Shown here piece by piece: positions 31,010-45,431 of a stretch of 64,000 nt of DNA. Origin of the DNA: Schizochytrium sp. TIO01. Taxonomy: Eukaryota; Sar; Bigyra; Thraustochytrida; Thraustochytriidae. The translations under genes were made by a program, and so were the position numbers. The notes beneath the pieces are model-generated. The model saw nothing but the letters and a program-made list of their open reading frames with translations. It searched no databases and was not told the DNA's origin. The stretch spans positions 1,569,501 to 1,633,500 of the forward strand of contig SMSO01000005.1 of NCBI GenBank assembly GCA_004764695.1, given 5' to 3'. The number at the start of each line of letters is the position of its first letter. The first letter of the stretch is position 1.

Positions 31010-34000
31010 ATGAATCCTTCACGTGATAATGGAGACATGCCCATCGAGGTCCCTGAGTCGAATGATGAGGCAGAATCAAAGCATGTTCGCCATGATGAAG
31101 GCGTTGATATGCGCACGTCGTGGCTTGAACACCGCATTCTTGGCGCTCTACGTCATGTCAAGGTTGAGAAACTCCGCAAGAACTTTCGCACAGAGGAAAA
31201 CACCCGTGCTATCGATGAATTCATTAAAAACCCAGAGGCGAGGTGTTTGCTTGTCCTAAATGATGGCAGCAACTTCACAACCAGCATGCCATCACGCATG
31301 CCATCTGTGTCCTCAGGAACTAAGTTTCTCTACTTTCTTAAGCAGAGTGCCCAAGAACTCACCGAGGATTGCTCCATGGACGCTGAGGTGCTTATGGGAG
31401 AACTCAACAACGAGCCTCTGGCTCACATGGAAAAGGCTATCCAGAGCGTCTACATGCCTTTACTAGCTGGTTCCTCTGGGGCTCAAGAAGGCAGCTGGGG
31501 GGACGTCACAAGCAAAGATATTGTTGACAAATTGCACGGGTTTCTTGCAACTGTTAGCATTACACTTGGGCAGACAAATGGAGAGACCTGCTTGCCATTG
31601 CCACTGACGGACATGGGGAGCACTGGACCTGGCGCCAGCCATACTACTGTGCCAAGCAAGGACAAGATTCACCTTCTTGAAGGTGCTGTGATTACCTGGA
31701 CAAAGCAAATTAAAATGGTACTAAAGATGGACCCAGAATCCCGTCTAAAGCTTGGTACGAACCCTTCACCAGACCAAGAAATTGCATTTTGGAGAGTGAA
31801 AGCCGCAAACCTCAACAGTATCTTTAATCAGCTTCAGAGCGATCGAATTCGGAAGGTCTTACGCGTGCTTGATGCAAGCAAAAGTACTTACTGTAACCCG
31901 TTCGCTAAGCTTTGTAAAGAGGTTTTTTCTGCTCGTATTGAAGCTAATGACAACGTCCGCTATCTTGTCATGCTAGAACCATGGATTGAGAAGCTGCTAA
32001 GCCGGAATGGGGAGTTCCAGGATCTGGTTTCTCTTTTTAAGCCTACAATGCATACAGTTCTCCTCATTTGGAAGTATTCTGACCACTACAACACCCCTGC
32101 ACGCCTTGTGGTCCTAATGCGCGAGATTTGCAATGCGCTCATCCAGCAAAGCTGCGACTTCATCAGTGGCGAACAGATTTTTCAACTCATTGAAGCTGAT
32201 GAGGCCGGAAAGGCTGTCGAAAAGCTAAAAATTACGCTCAAGGTATGTGGTACCTTCAAGTCCACTTATTTTGACTACAAGGCAACTGCTAACACTGAAT
32301 GCCCAAACAATCCTTGGCGAATTCAAAACAACGCCCTCTTCTTGCGCCTCGACTCCTTCCTTGAGCGCTGCCACGATATCCTAGACCTTACTCAGACCAT
32401 TGTACAATTCAATATGCTCAGCAGAATCGAAATCGGTGGCACGAAGGGAAAAGCTTTGACAACTTCTGTTGTGCAAATTTTTGCTGACTTCCGGCAGGCT
32501 GTGGAAGCGTTTCAGCAAGTCGAGTATGATATTATGGATGTGAGTGCCAAGGAGTTTGACGACGACTTTTACGATTTTCGATGCAAGATCAAGGAACTTG
32601 AGCGCCGTCTTGGATCTATCCTTACGCAAAGCTTCGATGATGCCGCAACAATTAATGCCCGCTTTAAGCTCTTAGATTCATTCGAAGGTCTCTTGGAACG
32701 TCCTATCATCCAGGATGAGCTTGAAAAGAAACATATCTCCCTGGTGCAGGCATATGCAACCGATTTGAAACTTGTCCAAGAAACGTTCCTCATGCTGAAG
32801 GACGACCCGCCAATTCCATGCAACATGCCTCCTGCAGCTGGCGCCATTGGCTGGTGTCTAGGCTTGCTCGACCGCATCACAGAGCCTATGGAAAAGCTCA
32901 AACAGCTGAACCGGACCATTATGGAGCGTGAAGAGGCCAAGGATGTTATGAAGATTTTTCATGGTGTTGTAGAAACTTTTAACAAGTATTGCGAGTCTAA
33001 AGCTCGTCAATGGGCTGCTCGGGTAGATCAAACTGCCGCAGCTAAACTCAAACTTCCTCTCTTGCGTCACCGCGACATGGAGGCCATGGCTGCTGCAGCT
33101 GTGGCTGCTGTAAATTTCCCTGTTCCAACCACGGGATCTGGTTCCGATACTGCGGATGAAGAAGCCGCCGCTGCTGCGGCGAAAGCATCTGCATCTGCTT
33201 CTGCAGCTGCCGCAATCGAGCAGATCAAACGCCACCAAGAACAGGTTCAGGAGTATGGTGGTTTTACCTATCAACTTCTTGAGGTTAACTTTGATCCTCA
33301 GCTTATCGCACTCCTTCGTGAGGTAAAGTACTTTCTTCTTCTAAAACTCGATGTACCTGGGTTCGCACTCGAACTCAACAAAAAGGAAAAGCAGTTCAGG
33401 AACTGGAGAGGTAAGCTCCAGCTTTGTGTAAACAAATACAATAGCATGATGACTTCTATTCTGCCTGTGGAGTGCCCACTCGTCCGGGCCCAGGTCGAGA
33501 AAATTCACCATGTTGTGCAAACAGGTCTGTCCATGCTTACATGGAAGTCTCATGGAATCGACAACTTTATCGAAAAGACCGAAATGGCGGTTTCTGAAGC
33601 AGAGACGATGCTCAATGTTCTCAAGAGTAACCTCTCTGAAATTGAGGATATCCTAGAGTCGTGGTCAGAAACTAGTATTCTCGATCGCCAGCCGAAACCG
33701 GAGGTTGTTAAAGAGTATAACCAGCTTCACAGCACACGTATTGGAGCAAGATATCAGCAAATTACTGAGGGCGGTAAAAACATTCATAAGTTGCTCAAGG
33801 AAAGTAACAAAACCTTACGCATTTCTGCTGGACATCCCGAGTGGCGCTCCTATGTTGAGTTTGTAAACAGTGTTGTTGTCACAGGTTTTACTCGTGTTGT
33901 TCAAGTTTCCTTGAACTGGCTAGAAAACCAAGTGAACCCTGCTGTTATTGAGGAGAAAGAAAAGCCGCCGATGTTGCAAATCTCAATCAATCTGAACAAC

Positions 34001-37000
34001 AACCAGGTTTCGTTTATCCCGAGTGTATTTGATGAGGATCGTGCTGGTGTTAAAGCTTCGCTCCGTTCTTGGATCGATGATACACTCAAAGTCGGCTCCT
34101 TGATGAAGCGACTTGATCTAGGTGATGGATCATACGTAAAAGAGTTGCAGGAAGACGTTGAGGTGAAGCGTTATATGGAAAGTATCTACAAGCATGTTCG
34201 CGAGAATGAAGACCTATGTCGCGAATTTCAAAAGCAGTATGAGAAGTATTCGTTTCTATGGACAACTGATCTTCAGCGAATGTTCTCCGACTTTATTGCC
34301 TCTGCTACATCCAAATCGGAGAATGGCTTACGCCGTATTAACCTTGCTAAGTTTGATGCTGAGATGAATCGCCTCAATGATATCAAGGAAGAAGTTGCAT
34401 CTTTGAAAACACCTACAAATATTGGTTGGCTCAAAATTGACTCGACTCCAATCAAGGAAAATATTGTGTATTGGGTACAAAAATGGTTACATCTCTATAC
34501 TGGTTATCTTCGTGATGACGTCATCTTTAAGCTGCAAAACTTGCGCATCTTTATAATTGAGACTCGCCATGGCCTCGAACGTGAGGTCACGCCTGGCGAT
34601 ACCGAAACATTGATGTCAGTCATGGGTAATATCCGTGATGTTCGTTGCAGGATGGATGACACCATCGAAATGTTGCAACCGCTAAAGGATACGGTGAACC
34701 TTTTGAAACAGCATCGTGTTGATCTGGATGATGAAGTCCTCCATGGCTCTGCAGCTGGTCGCGAAGAGCCCAACTCAGCAGGCATGCGCTCATCAGAGCC
34801 TCTTTTGGAATTCCTTGATGCAGCAAGTCTGAAGTGGGACTCGTTAGTAAACTTCACCTTCCGCGTTAAAGAGCAAATCATGCCTTTGCAAAACCAGGAG
34901 GTTGAATTTATAAATGCTAGTTTGCAAAAATTTAAGCATCAAGTTGAAGACTTCAGAGGTCTTTTCAAGGACGAGAAGAAGGGCGCACCATTTTCATTCC
35001 GTGGAACTCCTGATGAGGCTTACGGCCTGATCTCAAAGTTCCGCAATCTCTACGAGGAGAAGTGGGAGCGTGCTAAGGAGCTTAACAGCCTTGAAGAGCT
35101 TTTTGAACTCCAAATCAGCAAATACCGCACTCTTGGACAAACAGACTCTGAGCTTTGTGTGCTAAAGACCCTTTGGGACTTCAAGGCCATGCAAGTTGCG
35201 ACTTACGATTCATGGAATTCAATTCAATGGAAATCGATTGACACCGATGAATTGGAACGCCTAAATTCTCAGCTTGCTCGGGAACTCAGGGCATTAGGCG
35301 CTAAAGACACCGTCGTCCGAGCTTGGCAAGTGTACATGGATATTGAGCAAGCATGCAAAGATATGGCTGTTGTTTTACCATTGATTGCGGAACTCCACTC
35401 CCCAGCGATGAGAGCCCGACACTGGAAAGCCATTGCCGCGGCATGCAAAGTCCCTTCAATTGCTTGGAACTCCGAATCCTTCAATTTCGCTGCTGTCCTT
35501 CAACTTGAGCTTCAAAAGCATGCCAATGATGTCTCCGAACAAGTTGAAACAGCAGTAAAGGAGTTGAAGATTGAGCGCAAGCTTGAAAGTATCGAGTCGC
35601 GATGGGAGACCCTTCGCCTCGACTTTGTCGACCAGGCTGGAAATGTTGCAGTCGAACACGCTCCTGAAAAGGCAGTATACTTGCCGCGCCCTTCTGATGA
35701 TGTGGTTGAAAACCTTGAGACTGATCAAATGGAACTCCAGACCATGATTGGTATGGGCAAGTTCGTGAAATACTTCAAAGACCGTGTCTCAAAATGGCTT
35801 CACACACTCAGTGACATTGAAACTAATCTAAAGGACTGGCTCAATGTTTCTAAACAGTGGTGCTCTCTGGAATCCATTTACCTTGGGAGCGCAGATATCC
35901 GCTCGCGTCTTCCAGAGGATACCAAACGATTCGAAGTTATTGACCTGGAGTTTAAAGAGCTTGAGGCTCGTGCGTTCTCAGAGAGCCCTCTTGTCGTTCA
36001 TCGTTGTACTGAAGATGGTCTCAGTGTAACGTTGAAGAGAATGTTGGTCGATCTAGCCAAATGTCAAAAGTCTTTGAATGAGTACCTTGATACAAAGAAG
36101 AAGGTTTACCCGCGATTCTACTTTGTATCTAACGTTGCACTTCTTGATATCCTCAGCAATGGCAACACGCCTAAACGGGTGGTCCTTACCTCGCAGACTG
36201 CTATGATTCTATTGCCGACCTTCGATTTAAGGATGAACACGTTGAGAACCCTCATATAGCAACCCACATGATTGCAGGTGATGGAGAGGTTATTGAGTTC
36301 CCATACAGCTTTGAGATGAAAGATTCTGTAGAGCACTGGCTCAACAAACTCACTGACATCCAAAACTTGACGCTGAAAACCGTTCTCCGTTCAGCAATCG
36401 ACACAGCAGTTAATTGGGAGCATGAGAAGCCTCGTCACGAATGGCTTTTCGACTACCCTGCCCAGGTGGTTCTTCAAGCATGCCAGATCTTCTGGACTGA
36501 AGAGACGGAATCCGCTCTAGAGGATCTTGAGGCTGGTAGCGAAGATGCTGTCAAACAATATCTAGAAAAATGCAATACAAGGCTTAACCGTTTGATTAAG
36601 CTTGTTGAAGGTGACTTAAGTAAAGCTGATCGCACAAAGATTATTTCATTGATTACAATGGATGTCCATTCTCGAGATGTAGTGCAGAAGCTAATCAAGG
36701 AAAAAGCAGAGGGTCCTACATCCTTTCTCTGGCAGCAACAGCTCCGTAATTACTGGAAGACTGTCAACCCCAACATGGAAACTGACATTCGGATTTGTGA
36801 TTTTAAGACAAAGTACTCCTATGAGTATGTCGGCAATTGCGGGCGACTAGTGATTACTCCGCTTACAGATCGCTGCTACATTACCTTGACCACTGCTATG
36901 CGTTTAATGCTTGGTGGGGCACCTGCTGGTCCTGCCGGTACGGGTAAGACAGAGACAACGAAGGACCTCGCCCGAGCCCTTGCTTTGCCTTGCTATGTTT

Positions 37001-40000
37001 TCAATTGTAGTGACCAAATGAATTATCAGACCCTTGCTGATATTTTCAAGGGTTTGAGTCAGTCAGGTGCTTGGGGTTGTTTCGATGAGTTCAACCGTAT
37101 CCCAGTTGAAGTACTCTCAGTCGTGGCCACACAGGTCAAACGATCTTAGATGCCGTCGTTCGATTTGCTGAACCAGCCAATCGCCCTGAGGAGCTTACAA
37201 GTCGCTACGGCGAGTTGGGGCTTACTCCGGGAACGCCGCCATGCAAGGTAGGCTACTTCGACTTCTTTGGGGATGAACTTTGCCTTGTACCTACCACTGG
37301 ATTCTTTATCACCATGAACCCTGGTTATGCTGGTCGAACAGAATTGCCGGAAAACCTCAAGGCTTTGTTTCGTTCTTGCGCAATGATCCGCCCTGACCTT
37401 GCTCTCATTTGTGAGAATATGCTCATGTCTGAAGGTTTTCAAAAGGCTAGAGGTCTTTCGGTAAAGTTTGTCACCTTGTACCAGTTGAGTTCTGAACTTC
37501 TTTCCCCCCAAGCACATTATGATTGGGGTCTGAGAGCAGTTAAGTCTGTTTTGCGGGTCGCAGGAATGCTCAAACGCAGCAACCCAGACATGGAAGAGGA
37601 GGCAGTTCTCATGCGCGCGCTTCGTGACTTCAACACTCCAAAGATTGTGGCAAATGACATGGATGTCTTTCTACGACTTGTGATGGACCTCTTTCCCAAA
37701 TACGCCGAGACTACCCCCAAGGTTATCAATGAGGTACTCAAAGAAACCACTAAAACTGTTTGCAAACAAGCATCGCCACCACTGCAGTCAGATGATCCTT
37801 TCGTGTCCAAGGTAATTCAATTTCAAGAGCTACTGGATGTTCGTCACTCAGTGATGCTTATTGGATGTGCTGGGTCTGGTAAGACTACAATCTGGAAGAC
37901 TCTTCTTCAGTGCCATAACCATCTTGGTAAACAGCGCACAGGTTCTGACAAGAAGGTAGCAGTTGCAGAGACCATAAACCCGAAGGCGGTCACCAGCGAC
38001 GAGCTCTACGGTTTCATGAGTCTTAGCAAGGACTGGAAAGACGGTGTGTTGTCCATTATCATGCGTGGAATGAGCAAGAACTACCGTGACCTCGGCTACC
38101 ACTCATATCAGACAAGCAAATGGATTGTTCTTGATGGTGACATTGATGCAGTCTGGATTGAGTCCATGAACACTGTAATGGATGACAACAAAGTGCTTAC
38201 CTTGGTCAGCAATGAGCGTATCCCTCTCAGTGACTCGATGCGGATGGTATTTGAGATCAATTCCTTGAAGAACGCGACTCCTGCAACAGTGTCCCGTGCC
38301 GGTATTCTCTACATCAACGAGACCGACATTGGCTGGCGTCCTTATGTGGAGTCCTGGGTGTCTACCATTCCGAACGAAGTCGCCAAGGACTTGATTCCTC
38401 GATTTTTTGACAAATATGTAGAGCGTATCACTGACTTTATGAAAGAGAACAAGCTGAGTTCAATTGTTCCTACCTACACTATGAGCTCCATTCAGACAGT
38501 TTGCAGCCTAGTTCGCGCTCTCATTGGACCATGGATGGCCCTTCCGGCTGTTGTTAGCGGTAATGTTGCTGGCAGTGGTGCGCAGACGTTGCTCGAACAT
38601 ATCTTTGCGTATGCTTGTGTTTGGGGTTTTGGTGGCAGTCTTGTGGCCGAAAAGGGTCTCGATGCTCGTAGTGTGTTTAGCAACGTTTTCCAGCAAACCT
38701 TCCCCGGTATTATTCCTATGGAGGATGGAAACACTGTCTTTGACTATTTTGTTGATGTTTCATCTGTCCGTGATCAACCTGAGGAAGCGTGGCATCACTG
38801 GCGGGAGCACGTTGAAGATTTTGTTGCCCCTTCTATGATTGGTAGTGGCCACGGCCAGACGCCATTCTCTGCGCTGTATGTTGAAACTGTGGACAATGTT
38901 CGTACTTCACGTCTTGTTGATATGCTTGCCTCTCAAGACAAGCCTGTGATGCTCGTTGGTGGTGCAGGAACTGGTAAGAGTGTCATGATGCAAGATTGGA
39001 TGCGTGAAATGGTTCAGAACAATGAAAATATGCTATCTACGCATATTGCAATGAACTACTTCACAGATTCTCGTGCATTCCAACGCCAAATTGAAGGTTC
39101 AGTCGACAAGCGCTCTGGCCACAGATTTGGTCCAGCTGGCAATAAGAAGCTTGTGTTCTTCGTAGATGACCTCAATCTGCCCTACGTTGAAGAATATGGA
39201 ACACAAAATGCACTCTCTTTGCTACGACAAATCATGAGCCACGGTACATTCTTTGATCGCAACGACCTTGGATTCCGTAAAGAAATTGTTGACGTGCGTT
39301 TTGTAGCTGCCATGAACCCATATGCAGGAAGTTTTACGATTTGTGAACGAGTGCAGCGATATTTCACAACTTTAGCATGTTCAATGCCTAGCCATGATGA
39401 CCTCAGTTCGATCTTCTTGTCTATCTTAGATGGTCATTTGCAGAGCTTCCCAGCGCCTGTTGAGGCTCTCTTAGGAACTTTAGTTCAGGCCACTATCTCC
39501 TTACATAACCGAGTCTGCGAGAAGTTCTTACCATCTGCAGTACGCTTTGTTTACAACTGGAACATGCGCGAGTATGCAAATATTTTCCAGGGTATTTGCA
39601 GGTCCAATGCTGAAGCAATTTCAACACCTTTGGATATGTGCCGTCTGTGGATGCACGAGTGCCGTCGTGTGTTTAGTGATCGTCTTATCGACGAGACTGA
39701 CCGCTCGAGATTCAATGATATCATGGTTGATGTCTCGAAGTCTTTCCCAATTGAGGACGCTGAGAAACTTCATGCATCTCCTTTAATCTTCACAAACTTC
39801 CCCATGTCTGGAGAGAGTGGCTGTGAGACTGATCCATATGTTGCTGCAGATAATTTTGATCAGTTAACTCGATGCATGGAGCATAGACTTGAAGAGTACA
39901 ATGAAATCTTTCCAACGATGGATTTGGTATTATTTGGAGATGCCGTGCGGCATGTCACTCGCATCGCACGAATCATTCAAAGTGCTGGAGGAAATGCTCT

Positions 40001-43000
40001 TCTTGTTGGAGTTGGTGGCTCCGGAAAGCAGTCTCTATCTCGATTAGCAGCCTTTATGAGCGGATTTCAGGTGAAGCAAATGCGTGCGACACCTGACTTC
40101 ACGACCTCAATGCTCATCGAGCAGCTCCAAGAGTTGTTCAAGACGACTGGTGTGAAGGGAATTCCAACTGCATGGATTATTAGTGATGCTCAAATTGTCC
40201 ATGAGGACTTTCTCGTGTACATTAATGATATTCTCTCGAATGGCTGGATCCCAGATCTGTTTGCCAAGGAGGACCTTCCGGGCATCCTGGATGGACTCAA
40301 GAACGAACTTCGCGCAAGTGGTCTTTCTGATACTCAGCAAGACAAGATTACTTTATTTGTTCGTCGCATCAAACAGTACTTACATGTAATTCTCTGCTTC
40401 TCACCTGTAGGAGAGACTCTACGTGTACGCGCTCGCCGCTTCCCGGGTCTAGTTAACAATACTGTTATCGATTGGTTTCATCCTTGGCCAGAAGACGCCT
40501 TGGTTAGCGTTGCCTTGAACTTCCTGAAGGATGTTGAGTTTCCAAACCAAGAAACGCGAGAAAACGTCGCATATCATATGTCTACGGTTCATTTGGAAGT
40601 AGTCAAGGCATCTACTCAGTACTTAACATCTGTACGGCGTTACAACTATGTCACTCCAAAGTCGTTCCTTGAGTTTATTTCGTTCTACAAGAAGCTCCTA
40701 TCCGAACAGCGTGTGCATGCTCGGGGTCAAGTACTTCGGTTGCAAAATGGCCTCGACGTTTTGCGTCGTACTTCTGTGAAGGTAGCAGACCTCCAGGAGG
40801 ACTTAAAGGTGACACTTGCCAATGTTGAAGAGAAGAAGGCTGCAAGCGAGATCCTCATGGAGCAAATTGGTGTTCAGCGCGCTGATGCTGAGAAGAAGCA
40901 AGAGGCTGCTGCTCTTGAGCAAGCAAAGGCTGAAGAAGCAACTCGCTTAGCGAAGGAGATTCAGGAATCCGCAAATCGCGAACTTGCCGAAGCAACGCCT
41001 GCCATGGAAGCAGCTGCAAAGGCTGTTGACTGTCTTGACAAGAAGGCTCTAACTGAGCTGAAGTCCCTTACCAAGCCCCCCGCTGGTGTTGATGAAGTCA
41101 CTAAAGCATGTTTGATGATGATCGAAGGCGAATTTAAAAATTTCAAGTGGGATCGCGCGAAGAAGATGATGGCAAACATTGATCAGTTTCAGAGTGCACT
41201 GAAGGAATTTGACGCTCAAAACATGGACGAAGGACTTGTAGCACGCCTTCAGCCAATTGTAGAGCTCCCTATCTTTACGTATGACCAAATGGTCAAAAAG
41301 AGTTTTGCTGCAGCAAACTTGTGCAATTGGGTGACCAATATTTACAGATACAACCGTATTTATGTAAAGGTGAAACCTCTAATGGATAAGCTGGAAGAAG
41401 CCAAACGGGATAAGGCAGACGCAGAGACGGAACTTGCCGAAGTTCAGCGTGTCGTACGAGAGGTCGAATACCGTCTTGATGACCTCAAGCAAACCTTTTT
41501 GCAGGCAACACAAGAGAAAATGGAAGTTGAAGAACTTGCCAACCAATGCATGACGAGATTAGACCTCGCAAACCGGCTCGTTAATGGTCTTGCTTCTGAG
41601 AATGAACGCTGGGCAATCGAAGTTGAGAAACTTCGAAAGGCAGAGGAACAGCTTATCGGCAATGTTCTTGTGTCATCTGCATTTGTTGGATACATTGGAT
41701 CGTTTGATGCGCCATTCCGGAAGAAGTTATGGAAGAACGAATGGCTTCGTGACCTCATGGAGCGCGAGCTACCTTGTGGGGATGAAGAGTCGATTGACCC
41801 GTTGTCTATCCTTTCAAGCGACTCTGATAATATTCAGATGATTGACGAAGGCTTGCCGGCTGACCGTATCTCACTTGAAAACGGAGCAATCATTACATCC
41901 TGCACTCGCTGGCCACTCATCATTGACCCTCAAGAGCAAGGTATTAAGTGGCTGAAACGTCGTTACGCTCGCAGTGCGGAGCAGGTGGTTTCCCAAACAG
42001 CCACAAAAAGGTCGTCTATGCTTGAACAGCAGCTCACTTCACGATCTGTTGTGTCAACCACCAGCGATGACGTCAAATCAGTTGCAGCGTCCGACAATGA
42101 GAAAGAGGACCGTGTATCTGTCGCGGCTTCTATCCACACTACTGACGAAGCAACTGATGAGTCCTCTTCTGGGGACTCCTTAGTTCCACCACGTATGACC
42201 CAGCTTTCTAAGAAGGGCTGGGAAGAGGATGTTGTTCAAGCTATTGAACAGGGCGAGGTGGTTCTGATTGAGAATATTGGCGAAGATATCGACGCGACTC
42301 TTGACCCCGTCTTGAGCCGAGCAATTATCCGTAAGGGACGAAATCAATTCATCCAATTTGCAGGGCGCGAGCTCGAATATGATGACAACTTTAAGCTGTT
42401 TCTCTTTACTAAGTTGTCTAATCCTCACTACCGCCCTGAGATTCAAGCTCAATGTACTCTGATTAACTTCATTGCAACTGAGAAGGGATTAGAGGACCAG
42501 CTCCTTGTTCGAGTTGTGCAAGCGGAACGCCCAGATAAGGAGGAAGAACAACAGCGTTTGATGAGTGACTTCAACAGATTCCGCATTAAATTGACAAGCC
42601 TTGAGGACGCTCTTTTGCAGAAACTGTCCAACGCCCCTCAAGATATTCTCTCGGATGTAAAATTGATTGAAGGATTAGAGGCAACAAAGGCAGAATCTCA
42701 GAAGATTAATGAGGCTGTTGCTTCAGGCCAGCGTGTCCTTCAAGATATTGCAAAGATCCGTGACTCATACCGCCCTGTTGCAGCTGAGGCGTCAATGTTA
42801 TACTTCCTGCTAACAAGCCTTGCGTCCGTAAACCACATGTACCAGTATTCGCTGGAGGCATTCATTCACTTTTTCAATAAGGCTATTGAAACTGCACCAT
42901 TTCCAAGTGCTCAAAGTTCGGGTGGGCAGGATGCCTTCCTTGACCCTGAAGTAGCCGCAAGTTCCGAGACAGCTTCAGATGGTGAAGGCTCCTCTGAAAC

Positions 43001-45431
43001 ACAAGGACAAACTGTTGCACCTGCAGCTAACTCTAGTGGCACTTCAGCCCCGTTACTTGATGAGAAATCAGTCAAACAGCGCGTACAAAACCTGCAAGAT
43101 ACCTTGCGCTTTACAATCTACAAGTTTGTATCTCGTGGACTCTTTGAAGCCCATAAGCAGCTATTCCTTGCTCAACTTACATTCCTGCTCATGCAGCGTG
43201 GACAACTCGAATGTAGTAGTGATTGGGACCCTGTAATGTTCGACTTTCTTCTGCGTATGCCCAAGGAAGAGGGTGAGGAAAACCCGCTTGATGACTGGTT
43301 ACCTGAGTCAGCATGGCAAGCAGTGCAAAGCCTGTCAAAGCTCGATGATTTCATGAACTTAAGCAATGACTTAATTGAGGCAGCTCCACGCTTCCGGGAC
43401 TGGGTATCTCATAACCACCCAGAAACGGAAAAATTGCCTCTGGACTGGGCTCATCTGGATCGTGCTCCCTTTCTCAAACTGTTGGTCATTCGCGCTCTGC
43501 GACCCGATCGTATGACATTTGCAATGAACAACTTTGTTCGAGTCAGTTTAACTGACGGCGCGAAGTTTGCTGATTGCGACTCCACGTTGAACTCATATAG
43601 CCTACTCTGCGAAGCTTACTCAGATGCATCTCCAGAAGTTCCTCTTTACTTTATCTTGAGTCCTGGTACAGATGTGCTTGCTGACTTGGATCGTCTTGCG
43701 ATGGATAATGGTAAAGAGAAGGGTAAGACATATCATAACGTGTCCCTGGGTCAAGGGCAAGACAAGGTTGCAGAAAAGCTCTTAAATGCTGCGATCAAAC
43801 AAGGTCACTGGGTTGTCTTGGCCAACGTTCACTTGATGCCACGCTGGTTACCCAGCCTAGAGAAGCTTCTAGATCAGTTTAAGGAAGCGAAGGATAGTCA
43901 TCCGGACTTTCGCCTATTCCTCAGCTCTGATCCTAGCAACCGCGTACCAATCGGAATTCTTGCTCGCAGTATCAAGCTCACAAACGAAGCTCCTACTGGG
44001 CTCAAGGCCAATCTTAAGAAGGCATTTTTGAGCTTTCCGAAGGTCTTTGTAGAGGAAGCTGACACAAAGACTAAGGCAATCCTCTTTGGTTTATGCTACT
44101 TCCACGCCGTAATGTCTGAGCGTAAGAAGTTCGGCCCAAGTGGCTTCAATATGGTCTATCCTTTCAACCTTGGTGATTTGCGCGATAGTGCTATCTGCGT
44201 CACAAGTACTATGGACAACAATACTACCGCGGGAACCCCATGGGAGGATATTCGATACCTTGTTGGTGAAATCCTTTATGGTGGTCACATTGTCAACGAC
44301 TTTGATCGCCTTCTTTCAATTACATTCTTGCGTCACATTCTTCGTGATGACCTTCTAGATGAAATGGAGCTCTTCCCGTTTGCGGAAGGCACCGGCTGCA
44401 GCTTTAAGGCTCCAGCACCTACAACCGTAGATCGATACATTGAGTATATTGAAGAGAACATTCAAAGTGAGAGTCCTGTTGCCTATGGTATGCATCCAAA
44501 CGCAGAGATTGAGTTTCGAACTGTTCAAAGTAATGAACTGTTTTCTTTGCTTGGGTTGCTGCAACTTGATGGTGTAACTTCCGAAGGTGAGCATGTGGTG
44601 TCTCCTCAACTTGCAGCTGAGGCTACTACAAACGATATCCTTGACCGCTTTGGGGACATTCAACTTGATCTTGCTGCTGTGCAAGATATGATTGAGGAGA
44701 ATGGTCCATACCAGAACACATTTTGGCAAGAGTGTGAGGCCATCAACAACCTTCTTTCTGAGATGCGTCGCTCATTGAATGAGTTAACTAGTGGTTTTGC
44801 AGGTGAATTGACTATATCTGACGAGATGGAGGCCCTGATGACAGCTCTTCACCAAGGCAAGATTCCTCAGACGTGGTCTCGTCTTGCGTGGGCGAGCACG
44901 CGCACCTTGCCACTATGGCTCTCGGACCTTGGCAATCGTATTGTTCAGCTCCAAAGTTGGACCGAGAACCCTCTTGAAGTACCTCGAGTCACTTGGCTCT
45001 CCGGTCTCGTTTACCCGCAGGCTTTGCTCACAGCTATCAGACAAGATGTTGCAAGCAAGTCAGGAACTGAGTTGGACAAACTTATTTCATACACAGAACC
45101 TAGCAAAAAGTCCTTTGAGGAGTGTGCCGAGGCGCCGCCTCGCGATGGTATCTGGGTTCACGGCCTGTCGCTTCAAGGAGCTCGATGGAACACTAGCGAT
45201 GGCAGCCTTGAGTCCTCGAGACCCAAGGAACTCTTTTGTGCTTTGCCTGTAATTAATGTACGCGCTGTGCAAGCTGACAAGGCAGAAACCGGTCAGATTT
45301 ATATGTGCCCTGCCTATAGCACAACAATGCGTGGGCCAACCTACGTGTTTAGCGCTCAATTGAAAACAAAAGCACCTGCTGCGAAGTGGATTCTTGCTGG
45401 CGTTGCAATCGTGCTGGACACAGGAGCATAG
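31010..45431 (+). CDS. Axonemal outer-arm-type dynein heavy chain (beta class, DNAH9/11/17-like), two frameshifts
   Basis: About 4807 residues if two missing bases are allowed for (near 36183 and 37140). The N-terminal tail and linker fill about residues 1-1900. Four P-loops follow: AAA1 GPAGTGKT (about 1974), AAA2 GCAGSGKT (2286), AAA3 GGAGTGKS (2651) and AAA4 GVGGSGKQ (3001). The stalk coiled coil and microtubule-binding tip lie at about 3240-3520, then AAA5, AAA6 and the C-terminal domain, ending near GVAIVLDTGA. The AAA1-AAA2 stretch (VLMRALRDFNTPKIV, DHYDWGL-like) matches the outer-arm beta class (DNAH9/11/17, Chlamydomonas ODA4) better than the gamma or inner-arm classes. It hydrolyses ATP to slide axonemal doublets. 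Unusual features are an Ala-rich tract at about 717-737 and Ser/acidic insertions at about 3654-3725 and 3965-4016. The ATG at 31010 is the first in frame; 30983 is GTG. The stop is TAG. Confidence 0.94.
36180..36187 (+). other. Single-base deletion in the dynein frame
   Basis: The frame reads PKRVV and then leaves the dynein sequence. From the CCT at 36184 the next frame reads PYLADCYDSIADLRF, the expected dynein continuation (family pattern NP..V.PHL.KC.DNI), with no residues lost. One base is therefore missing in GTGGT/CCT. Confidence 0.85.
37135..37142 (+). other. Second single-base deletion in the dynein frame
   Basis: The frame before reads EVLSVVATQVK and then hits TAG at 37147. One extra A in the AAA run would give QVKTILDAVVRFAE, the standard dynein sequence, which continues in the downstream frame from 37140. 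Confidence 0.88.

Noticed and set aside
36160-36200. Very short intron in dynein instead of a frameshift
   Set aside because: A GT...AG pair exists here but its removal does not fix the frame, and the protein aligns with the family pattern without any gap if one base is added.
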